A stretch of DNA of 5,183 nt from Anaerolineales bacterium. Its GTDB lineage: Bacteria; Chloroflexota; Anaerolineae; Anaerolineales; UBA6663. The notes beneath the pieces are model-generated. The model saw only the letters and a program-made list of their open reading frames with translations, did not search any database and was not told where the DNA came from. Below are positions 1 to 4,742 of this stretch, one piece after another. Position 1 is the stretch's first letter, and every line of letters starts with the position of its first letter. A program made the position numbers and the translations under genes. The stretch spans positions 1-5,183 of the forward strand of contig JAEURM010000160.1 in NCBI GenBank assembly GCA_016789245.1, given 5' to 3'.

Positions 1-351
1 GGGTTGCTCAGGGCTCACTCTGAAAGATAATACGACATGCTCCGATAAATCAGAAATGTAGCTACCAAATCCTCTATGACCTTTCCTCCCTCCTGGCCCC
101 TTGGAGCCCGCGACATACATCAAGTAATCAATAGCTTGATGTATGCCATATCGATGAAATGCATACCAGGTATTCCCAATGAGCAAGGCGGCAACGAGAA
201 GGAAAGCGAGGTGGAAACCGTCTGAATAATTAAGCCACTCAAACCAGGATGGATAAGCAATCCCAGTAGTACCGAGAACGAAGAGACCAGGGAATACGTA
301 CCGAAGTATCCGACCTATGTTCTTACTGACGTCTTGGACTACTTGCGACAT
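1..351 (-). CDS. Partial small membrane protein, unknown function (N-terminal 117 residues)
   Basis: An uninterrupted reading frame runs from an ATG at 351-349 to the left edge, so the C-terminus is missing. The start is well fixed: the codon just upstream (354-352) is an in-frame TAG, and a GGAG lies 9 bases before the ATG. The protein begins MSQVVQDVSKNIGRILRYVF. Two hydrophobic stretches look like membrane segments, about residues 18-36 and 46-66 (GFHLAFLLVAALLIG). They are followed by a soluble part with a Gly/Lys/Arg-rich stretch (GSKGPGGRKGHRGFG, about 82-96). I do not recognise the family. The DNA is clearly AT-richer than the other genes and uses codons such as ATA, GTA and AGA more freely. 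Together with its different translation signal, this suggests separate origin or recent acquisition, which is inference. It lies in tandem behind the peptidase gene, but a 146-base gap with palindromes suggests its own promoter. Confidence 0.72.
   Translation of the reverse strand, partial: MSQVVQDVSKNIGRILRYVFPGLFVLGTTGIAYPSWFEWLNYSDGFHLAFLLVAALLIGNTWYAFHRYGIHQAIDYLMYVAGSKGPGGRKGHRGFGSYISDLSEHVVLSFRVSPEQP
114..145. repeat. 11-bp inverted repeat inside the left-edge gene
   Basis: CATACATCAAG at 114-124 is matched perfectly by CTTGATGTATG at 135-145 with a 10-base loop. It lies wholly in the coding sequence and covers the codons for about residues 69-79 (IHQAIDYLMYV). It could fold as an mRNA hairpin or be a coincidence of codon choice; there is no T-tract. 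Confidence 0.4.
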
Positions 352-360
352 CTATGAGAT

Positions 361-364
361 CTCC
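361..364 (-). promoter_or_regulatory. Shine-Dalgarno site of the left-edge membrane protein
   Basis: On the minus strand the sequence reads CGGAGATCTCATAG directly before the ATG at 351-349. GGAG is separated from the start by 9 bases, a workable SD distance. It is the only clear SD site serving a gene in this window and it supports the chosen start. Confidence 0.6.
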
Positions 365-384
365 GTTTGCGTTGCCCAACTATG

Positions 385-411
385 TTTTATACAGCCAATG
401 GCTGTATAAAA
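385..411. repeat. Perfect 27-bp palindrome, probable operator (copy 1)
   Basis: TTTTATACAGCCA at 385-397 is mirrored exactly by TGGCTGTATAAAA at 399-411 around a single central A. The core at 387-409 recurs in degenerate form at 427-449. As RNA it could form a hairpin, but the flanks run T-rich then A-rich, the reverse of an intrinsic terminator. It covers the likely -10 box of the minus-strand gene at 1-351, so a binding site for a dimeric repressor is the simplest reading. A recombination or resolution site is an alternative. Confidence 0.6.
386..391 (-). promoter_or_regulatory. Possible -10 box for the left-edge membrane protein
   Basis: The minus strand reads TATAAA at 391-386, inside the right half of the perfect palindrome as read on that strand. 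Transcription would start near 379 and give a leader of roughly 28 bases containing the SD site. No convincing -35 box lies at the standard distance; TTGGGG at 417-412 would need a 20-base spacer. Because the -10 lies within a palindrome, a protein bound there would block RNA polymerase. This is inferred from position only. Confidence 0.35.
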
Positions 412-426
412 CCCCAATACGGTGGA

Positions 427-449
427 TTAGACAGTCAGTGGCTGTATAA
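427..449. repeat. Degenerate 23-bp palindrome, probable second operator (copy 2)
   Basis: TTAGACAGTCA followed by GTGGCTGTATAA matches the copy at 387-409 at 20 of 23 positions, in the same orientation and offset by exactly 40 bp. The right half (TGGCTGTATAA) is identical in both; all three changes fall in the left half and centre, so this copy is an imperfect palindrome. A CTGTA/TACAG inverted pair also overlaps here (442-446 and 459-463). Relative to a start near 379 its centre is near -59, a usual place for an auxiliary operator. Confidence 0.5.
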
Positions 450-497
450 TTCCCTATGTACAGATTATAAATCCATTTTTTTCACCCAAAACCCAAC

Positions 498-1910
498 TTA
501 CCCAACCGCAAAATTCACCCTCCCACCCAACTCAATCTTCTGCCGGATTTCGGCTTGGGCGTGGGGGGAGCGCCACCAGTGCGGGCCAACGTGGGCGCGC
601 AGAGCGGCCAGCCACGCTTCTACGCGCGCCTCAGCTAAAACGTAGCCGGCGGGGTAAATGGAAAGCGCGTTGACGAACGAGTTGAGACGCGCCAAGCCGG
701 GTGGCACAGGCACGCCACACAGCCGCGTCATCCATGCGCTGTAACGTTGCTCCACCGTTTCCCAGTTCAACTTTTCCAGCCAGCCCTCCAGCGCGGTGAG
801 CGCGGCGGCGTTGAGCCAAGTATTGGTGAGCGTGCGCTTGAAGCCGTGAAAGGCCACCAAACGCTCCACCGTAGTTTCATCAAAATTAAAGTACTCGCGC
901 AAAAATTCCGGCTCGCCCAGCAAATACTCAAACAACGTGGAAAACGTCTCGTGCTGGCCGGAGTGAATCCAATACCGGTCAACAAACGGCAAATCCGCGC
1001 GGATGCCGGCGAAGTGCGCGGCATGGCCGAACTCGTGGTACAGCATATCTACCAAATGATGGGGCGAGGCGATGCGCACCGAAACGCGCACATCGTGCGG
1101 CGTGGCCACCGGAAAACAAAACGCACCCGGATATTTGCGCGGGCGGTTCTCCAAATCTACCGGCACGTGCTGAATGCTGAAGCCGAGCGCCTGAAAAACG
1201 TTGAGCGTATCTTCAACCCAATAAGGCGCGTTGCCTTCCTTTCCCAATTTTCCCGGTGTAAAGCTATTAGTCAGCGGCTCATACATGCGGTTGAGATACA
1301 GCGCTTTGAGTTCCGCTGGGCCAGCGGGGCGGCTAAATACGGCTTGGCTGAGGGCGTGCACGGCGGTTTGAAACGGCTGGCGGCTGGCCTCGCCCGCTTG
1401 CAGTAAAAACGCGCGCAGTTGTTCCGGGCTTAGGCCTTCGCGCCAGCAAAATGTGTGGATGGGTGTGGTGTTGAAGCGCGCGTAATCGGCGCGGTAGGCC
1501 GCGCGGCGTTCTTCCAAAATGGGGGCCAGCGCGGCCGAACGTTCAATCAGCCGCTCAAAGCCCAGCGTGAGCGTGGCGGCGTCCGGCGCTTCTCTTTCAA
1601 ACGCTTTCCAGTTGCGCCACGTCAGCGGCCCCTCGGAGCAAGCCAGTTCATCCGCGCGGGCGTACTGGTCAAATTCAATACTCACTTGGCTCTCTAGCGC
1701 CGCGCGCCGCGCCTCAGACCATTGCTCCAGCGCAAAGTAGCGGGTGGCTGGGTCTGAGTCTTCCAGCAAATCGGCATACAAACTTTTAAGCGCATTGGCC
1801 GGGGCTACGTAGCCATCTTCCGGCACATCTAAGCCCACGCTTTCGGCGTACAGCCACTCGTTCAGGGCAATGGTGTGCGTTTCCAGTTGTTGTTCAAGAG
1901 CGGGGTTCAT
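498..1910 (-). CDS. M3-like zinc metallopeptidase, short form
   Basis: A 470-residue protein with a zinc-peptidase core. HEFGH at residues 292-296 (in DMLYHEFGHAAH) supplies two histidine ligands and the catalytic Glu293. Glu321 in SGQHETFSTLFEYL lies 29 residues after the first His, the same spacing as the third ligand in thimet oligopeptidase of family M3, and the stretch lines up with VEAPSQMLENW there. YPAGY at 419-423 resembles the Tyr/Gly-rich M3 substrate loop (YSAGYYGY). M3 enzymes hydrolyse short peptides in the cytoplasm. No signal peptide or membrane segment is visible, so a cytoplasmic location is inferred. Typical M3 proteins have about 600-700 residues, so the helical N-terminal region is shortened. 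The ATG at 1910-1908 is supported by a -10 box ending 6 bases upstream; the stop TAA is at 500-498. A true oligopeptidase, or a divergent relative with other specificity (M32 is less likely), are both possible. Confidence 0.82.
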   Translation of the reverse strand: MNPALEQQLETHTIALNEWLYAESVGLDVPEDGYVAPANALKSLYADLLEDSDPATRYFALEQWSEARRAALESQVSIEFDQYARADELACSEGPLTWRNWKAFEREAPDAATLTLGFERLIERSAALAPILEERRAAYRADYARFNTTPIHTFCWREGLSPEQLRAFLLQAGEASRQPFQTAVHALSQAVFSRPAGPAELKALYLNRMYEPLTNSFTPGKLGKEGNAPYWVEDTLNVFQALGFSIQHVPVDLENRPRKYPGAFCFPVATPHDVRVSVRIASPHHLVDMLYHEFGHAAHFAGIRADLPFVDRYWIHSGQHETFSTLFEYLLGEPEFLREYFNFDETTVERLVAFHGFKRTLTNTWLNAAALTALEGWLEKLNWETVEQRYSAWMTRLCGVPVPPGLARLNSFVNALSIYPAGYVLAEARVEAWLAALRAHVGPHWWRSPHAQAEIRQKIELGGRVNFAVG

Positions 1911-1916
1911 ACCTGC

Positions 1917-1922
1917 ATTATG
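1917..1922 (-). promoter_or_regulatory. Leaderless-type -10 box of the peptidase gene
   Basis: The minus strand reads CATAAT, then six bases (GCAGGT), then the ATG at 1910-1908. A transcript starting about 7 bases after the -10 would begin at or next to the start codon, giving a leaderless mRNA. There is no extended TGn motif here. A weak TTGCGT at 1947-1942 could act as a -35 with a 19-base spacer. The same 6-base distance occurs at two other genes in the window. Confidence 0.55.
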
Positions 1923-1935
1923 CCGCTAAAACCCA

Positions 1936-1967
1936 TTCTTAACGCAAAGACGCAAAGGCGCTAAGAA
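1936..1967. repeat. Intergenic hairpin with 8-bp direct repeats
   Basis: The 8-mer ACGCAAAG occurs at 1942-1949 and 1950-1957, followed by the variant GCGCTAAG at 1958-1965. The outer parts TTCTTAACGC (1936-1945) and GCGCTAAGAA (1958-1967) pair at 9 of 10 positions around a 12-base loop. Short CGCAAAG-type repeats are, from memory, common between genes in several environmental bacterial groups. It lies between the divergent peptidase and desulfurase promoters; no T-tract follows on either side. Confidence 0.5.
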
Positions 1968-2030
1968 ACCTTTCTCAGGAGGGCGTGTGAATGCTTATCA
2001 TAGTGAGGGCCATGTGAGAAACAGTACTAA

Positions 2031-2039
2031 TGCTACAAT
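2031..2039 (+). promoter_or_regulatory. Extended -10, leaderless-type promoter of the desulfurase
   Basis: TGC followed by TACAAT (2034-2039) forms an extended -10. Exactly six bases (2040-2045) separate it from the GTG at 2046. No good -35 box is visible at the usual distance, as expected for extended -10 promoters. The arrangement predicts a transcript beginning at or next to the GTG and excludes the TTG at 2040 as a start, because that codon would lie upstream of the RNA. Confidence 0.6.
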
Positions 2040-2045
2040 TTGCCC

Positions 2046-3242
2046 GTGACTAATTCAATTTACTTAGATTACGCGGCTACAACGCCGCTAGACCCGCGTG
2101 TGCTGGAGGCCATGCTTCCATATTGGCGGGATGATTTTGGCAATTCTTCCTCCGTGCACAGCTTTGGCCGTGCGGCTGAAAAGGCCGTGGAGCGCGCGCG
2201 CCGTACGGTGGCGGAAGTACTCAACTGTGCGCCGGATGAAATCATCTTCACCAGCGGCGGCTCTGAGGCGGATAACTTGGCCGTGCGGGGCGGGGCGCTG
2301 GCCGCGCGAGAGAAGCGCGGGGCGCGGCACATCCTTACCACGCCCATTGAGCATGAAGCCGTGCTGGCTACCGCGCACCAGATGAAATTACACTTTGGTT
2401 TTGATTTAACCGAAGCGCCCGTGGAATCAACCGGCTTAGTGAGCGGCGCGGCGCTAGAAAAAGCCATTCGGCCCAATACGGCGCTGGTGAGCGTGATTTA
2501 CGCCAACAATGAAATTGGCACTATTCAGCCGTTGGCCGAACTGGCCGAAATTTGCCGCGCGCACAAAGTGCCGCTTCACACCGATGCGGTGCAGGCCGGC
2601 TCTCAGCTGGAGTTGGATGTGCAAAAGCTGGGCGTGGATATGCTCTCGCTCGGTGCGCACAAGTTGTATGGGCCAAAAGGCGTGGGCGCGTTGTATGTGC
2701 GCCACGGCACCCCACTGTTGCCCATGCAAACGGGCGGCGCACATGAACGCGGCATGCGTGCAGGCACGGCCAACGTGGCCTACATTGTGGGCTTCGCTGA
2801 GGCGTTGCGGCTCACCGCCGAAGAGCGCGAGACGCACAACCAGCGTTTTGCCCAACTGCGGGAATATCTCATCGCCGGTTTGCTCAGCAACATTCCCGAG
2901 TGCCGCGTCACCGGTCACCGGCTGGAGCGCTTGCCCAACCACGCGTCTTTTGTATTGCGCCACATCAATGGCAATGATTTGCTCATGCACTTAGATTTGG
3001 CCGGCATCGCGGCCTCCTCTGGCTCGGCTTGCAAAACGGGAGACCCGAAACCTTCTGGTGTTTTGTTGGCTTTGGGCCTAGAGCCGGAGTGGGCGCTCGG
3101 TTCCCTGCGGCTAACTGTGGGCCGTGGCACGGCGGATGAACACATTGAGCGTGTGATTCACACCTTGCCCAAGTTGGTGGCCAAACTGCGCGCGGAGAGT
3201 TTGCAAATCAAATCCCAAATCCCAATTGCCAATACCCAATAA
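2046..3242 (+). CDS. iscS: Cysteine desulfurase, NifS/IscS family
   Basis: A PLP enzyme that converts L-cysteine to alanine and holds the sulfur as a cysteine persulfide for tRNA thiolation or Fe-S assembly. Numbered from the GTG (398 residues), the N-terminus has the family opening YLDYAATTPLD. TSGGSEADNLA (69-79) is the PLP phosphate-binding loop, His103 (IEHEAV) stacks on the cofactor, and TDAVQ includes Asp180 and Gln183. SLGAHKLYGPKG carries the Schiff-base Lys206, GMRAGTANV follows, and SSGSACKTG carries the sulfur-accepting Cys329. Length is normal. I chose GTG 2046 over TTG 2040 because the -10 box ends 6 bases before it. The last dozen residues (IKSQIPIANTQ) come from a 7-bp tandem repeat and look like an add-on. 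mnmA follows after 47 bases, suggesting the enzyme feeds MnmA, as YrvO does in Bacillus. The symbol is family-level; nifS- or yrvO-type naming would be equally fair. Confidence 0.93.
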   Translation: MTNSIYLDYAATTPLDPRVLEAMLPYWRDDFGNSSSVHSFGRAAEKAVERARRTVAEVLNCAPDEIIFTSGGSEADNLAVRGGALAAREKRGARHILTTPIEHEAVLATAHQMKLHFGFDLTEAPVESTGLVSGAALEKAIRPNTALVSVIYANNEIGTIQPLAELAEICRAHKVPLHTDAVQAGSQLELDVQKLGVDMLSLGAHKLYGPKGVGALYVRHGTPLLPMQTGGAHERGMRAGTANVAYIVGFAEALRLTAEERETHNQRFAQLREYLIAGLLSNIPECRVTGHRLERLPNHASFVLRHINGNDLLMHLDLAGIAASSGSACKTGDPKPSGVLLALGLEPEWALGSLRLTVGRGTADEHIERVIHTLPKLVAKLRAESLQIKSQIPIANTQ

Positions 3243-3279
3243 CCAGTAACCAATCACTTGTAACCAATAACTAATTCTC
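3210..3279 (+). repeat. Degenerate 7-bp tandem repeat, ten units
   Basis: Read in register, 3210-3279 divides into ten consecutive heptamers: AAATCCC, AAATCCC, AATTGCC, AATACCC, AATAACC, AGTAACC, AATCACT, TGTAACC, AATAACT, AATTCTC. The rough consensus is AATAACC. It begins within the last codons of the desulfurase, supplies its stop codon (TAA 3240-3242) and fills most of the gap to mnmA. The C-rich plus strand has no self-complementarity, so it is not a terminator. Confidence 0.65.
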
Positions 3280-3289
3280 GCAATTCCTA

Positions 3290-4441
3290 ATGTCTAAGAA
3301 ATTACGTGTAGTAGCCGCCATGTCCGGCGGAGTAGATAGTTCAGTGGCCGCGGCCTTGCTGGTGGAGCAGGGCTATGAAGTCATCGGCCTGATGATGCGC
3401 TTGTGGGGTGAGCCGGAAGCGGATGGCGGCATGCACAACCGTTGTTGCTCGCCAGATAGCATGGCGCAAGCCCGCCGCGTAGCCGAGCAATTAGATATTC
3501 CGTTTTACGCCATTGATACACAACAAACGTTCAAAAACAAAATTGTAGATTTCTTCATTGATGGCTACGTGAACGGTGTAACCCCCAACCCGTGTGTGGA
3601 ATGTAACCGTGAAATCCGCTGGGAGTTTTTGCTCAACAAAGCCCTCTCACTGGAGGCCGATTACTTAGCCACTGGGCACTACGCGCGGGTGCGGGTTTCT
3701 TCACCTCCCAGCGGGAGCCTACCTAAAGGCGGCATGGGGGCGGTGGATGAGGGCGAAAATTCCGTAATAAATTCCCACCAACTCCTAAAAGCCGTTGACG
3801 AGCACAAAGACCAAAGCTACGTACTGAGCGTGATGGGGCAGGCGCAATTGAAGTATGCCCTGTTCCCGCTGGGTGAATACACCAAGCCACAAGTGCGGGA
3901 ACTGGCTCGTAAATTCAACTTGCCCGTAGCCGAGCGGCCAGAGAGCCAAGATTTATGCTTTTTGGCGGATGGTAACTACCGGCGCTTTCTCTCGCAGTAC
4001 GGCGGCGAGCAGATTCAAACTGGCCCCATCATCCGCACCGATGGCACCGTAGTGGGCCAGCATCAGGGCTTGCCGTTTTACACCATTGGCCAGCGCAAAG
4101 GCATTGGCGTGAGTGGGCCAGAGCCGCTGTACGTCATCGGCTCCCGCCCGGCGGAAAACGCGCTGGTGGTGGGCACGCTGAATGAATTGGGCAATGACCG
4201 GCTCACGGTGAGCCGTGCGCATTGGGTCAGCGGCGTAACGCCTAGTGAGCCGTTCCAGGCTGAAGTGAAAATCCGATACAAAGCGCCGCCCGTGCCCGCC
4301 ACCATCACGCCACTGCCCAACCAACGCGCGGAGGTAGTTTTCTCTCAGCGCCTGCGGGATATTACGCCCGGCCAAGTGGCGGTGTTTTATGAAGGCGAGG
4401 TAGTGTTGGGGAACGGCATTATTGAAAGAGAAACGCGATGA
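3290..4441 (+). CDS. mnmA: tRNA-specific 2-thiouridylase MnmA
   Basis: MnmA activates U34 of the Lys, Glu and Gln tRNAs with ATP and replaces the 2-oxygen with sulfur delivered as a persulfide. The 383-residue protein shows the family signatures in order. The PP-loop is AMSGGVDSSVA (10-20). NPCVECN holds the first catalytic Cys102, then come ATGHYAR (127-133) and KDQSYVLS (173-180). ESQDLCFL holds the second catalytic Cys223, followed by FYTIGQRKGIG (263-273) and the C-terminal beta-barrel ending in VVLGNGIIE. Both cysteines are present, so it should be active. Residues 132-172 are about 22 longer than the E. coli stretch between GHY and KDQSY, with a low-complexity insert. No SD site precedes the ATG and no -10 box lies 6 bases upstream, so expression probably depends on transcription from the desulfurase gene. 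The stop overlaps the next start as ATGA. Confidence 0.96.
   Translation: MSKKLRVVAAMSGGVDSSVAAALLVEQGYEVIGLMMRLWGEPEADGGMHNRCCSPDSMAQARRVAEQLDIPFYAIDTQQTFKNKIVDFFIDGYVNGVTPNPCVECNREIRWEFLLNKALSLEADYLATGHYARVRVSSPPSGSLPKGGMGAVDEGENSVINSHQLLKAVDEHKDQSYVLSVMGQAQLKYALFPLGEYTKPQVRELARKFNLPVAERPESQDLCFLADGNYRRFLSQYGGEQIQTGPIIRTDGTVVGQHQGLPFYTIGQRKGIGVSGPEPLYVIGSRPAENALVVGTLNELGNDRLTVSRAHWVSGVTPSEPFQAEVKIRYKAPPVPATITPLPNQRAEVVFSQRLRDITPGQVAVFYEGEVVLGNGIIERETR
3705..3717 (+). repeat. Small hairpin in the mnmA insert region
   Basis: CTCCC (3705-3709), loop AGC, GGGAG (3713-3717) form a perfect 5-bp GC-rich stem. It encodes part of the extra loop of MnmA (PPSGSLPKGG, about 139-148). A short inserted repeat element read in frame would explain both the hairpin and the length excess. 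The hairpin alone is short enough to be chance. Confidence 0.3.
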
Positions 4442-4713
4442 CGTTACCCACGTTGTTTTTTGGATTTGTGCTGGCCACCATTTATGGCGCGGCCTTTCAC
4501 GTGTGGCAGGGCGGTGGGGCGCGGCGGCTTTTGCTGTATTTGCTAGCTGGTTGGCTGGGCTTTGTGCTGGGCCACGTTGCCGCCGAAGCGTTTGAAATCC
4601 GCCTGATGATGGTGGGCGCGCTCAACATCATCCCGGCCACGTTGGGTAGCGTATTGGCGTTATTTGCCGCCAAGCTCTTTGCGCCCAATCGTCGGATGGA
4701 AAATGATGAGTAG
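4438..4713 (+). CDS. Small three-segment membrane protein, unknown function
   Basis: A 91-residue, strongly hydrophobic protein with three likely membrane segments: about residues 4-22 (TLFFGFVLATIYGAAF), 30-50 (RLLLYLLAGWLGFVLGHVAAE) and 56-81. It ends in a short charged tail (APNRRMENDE). Positive charges at 29-30 and 85-86 would help orient it, but topology is not certain. The ATG overlaps the mnmA stop as ATGA, so translation is probably coupled to mnmA and the two share a transcript; no clear SD site is visible (GAAAGAG lies upstream). I do not recognise the family. The glycine-rich hydrophobic segments recall small YeaQ/YmgE-type proteins, but I see no specific motif to support that. 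Base composition matches mnmA and the frame fills the space to the next promoter, supporting a real gene. Confidence 0.72.
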   Translation: MTLPTLFFGFVLATIYGAAFHVWQGGGARRLLLYLLAGWLGFVLGHVAAEAFEIRLMMVGALNIIPATLGSVLALFAAKLFAPNRRMENDE

Positions 4714-4727
4714 CCACAGCGGCCATT

Positions 4728-4736
4728 TGCTATAAT
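4728..4736 (+). promoter_or_regulatory. Extended -10, leaderless-type promoter of the right-edge gene
   Basis: TGC plus a consensus TATAAT (4731-4736), then six bases (CTAGGT), then the ATG at 4743. The downstream AGGTATG also appears before the peptidase ATG on the other strand. AGG at 4739-4741 is too close to the ATG to act as an SD site. It lies 14 bases after the stop of the upstream gene, so the right-edge gene has its own transcription start even if read-through also occurs. No clear -35 box is seen. Confidence 0.68.
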
Positions 4737-4742
4737 CTAGGT

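Noticed and set aside
385..411. Palindrome read as an intrinsic terminator
   Set aside because: Neither strand has a T-tract after the stem; the flanks are T-rich before and A-rich after on both strands, the reverse of a terminator.
445..450. Consensus TATAAT on the plus strand as a promoter
   Set aside because: The only frame nearby (ATG at 456) stops after four codons and no plus-strand gene follows until 2046; the hexamer is explained by the repeated palindrome half-site.
476..482. Seven-T run as part of a terminator
   Set aside because: It is a T-run on the plus strand, where no gene precedes it, and no stable GC stem lies directly before it. On the minus strand, the peptidase's strand, it reads as A.
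367..645. 92-codon plus-strand open frame
   Set aside because: It begins in non-coding palindrome DNA, has no SD or -10 at the right distance, and its second half is antisense to the end of the peptidase gene.
747..1406. 219-codon plus-strand open frame
   Set aside because: It lies entirely antisense to the peptidase gene, which has clear M3 motifs; the frame arises from GC-rich codon bias and its translation shows no family motif.
2454..2990. 178-codon minus-strand open frame inside the desulfurase
   Set aside because: It is a shadow of the desulfurase coding sequence, whose motifs (AHKLYGPKG and others) are unambiguous.
4739..4741. AGG before the ATG at 4743 as an SD site
   Set aside because: Only one base separates it from the start codon, too close for ribosome pairing; the leaderless reading fits better.
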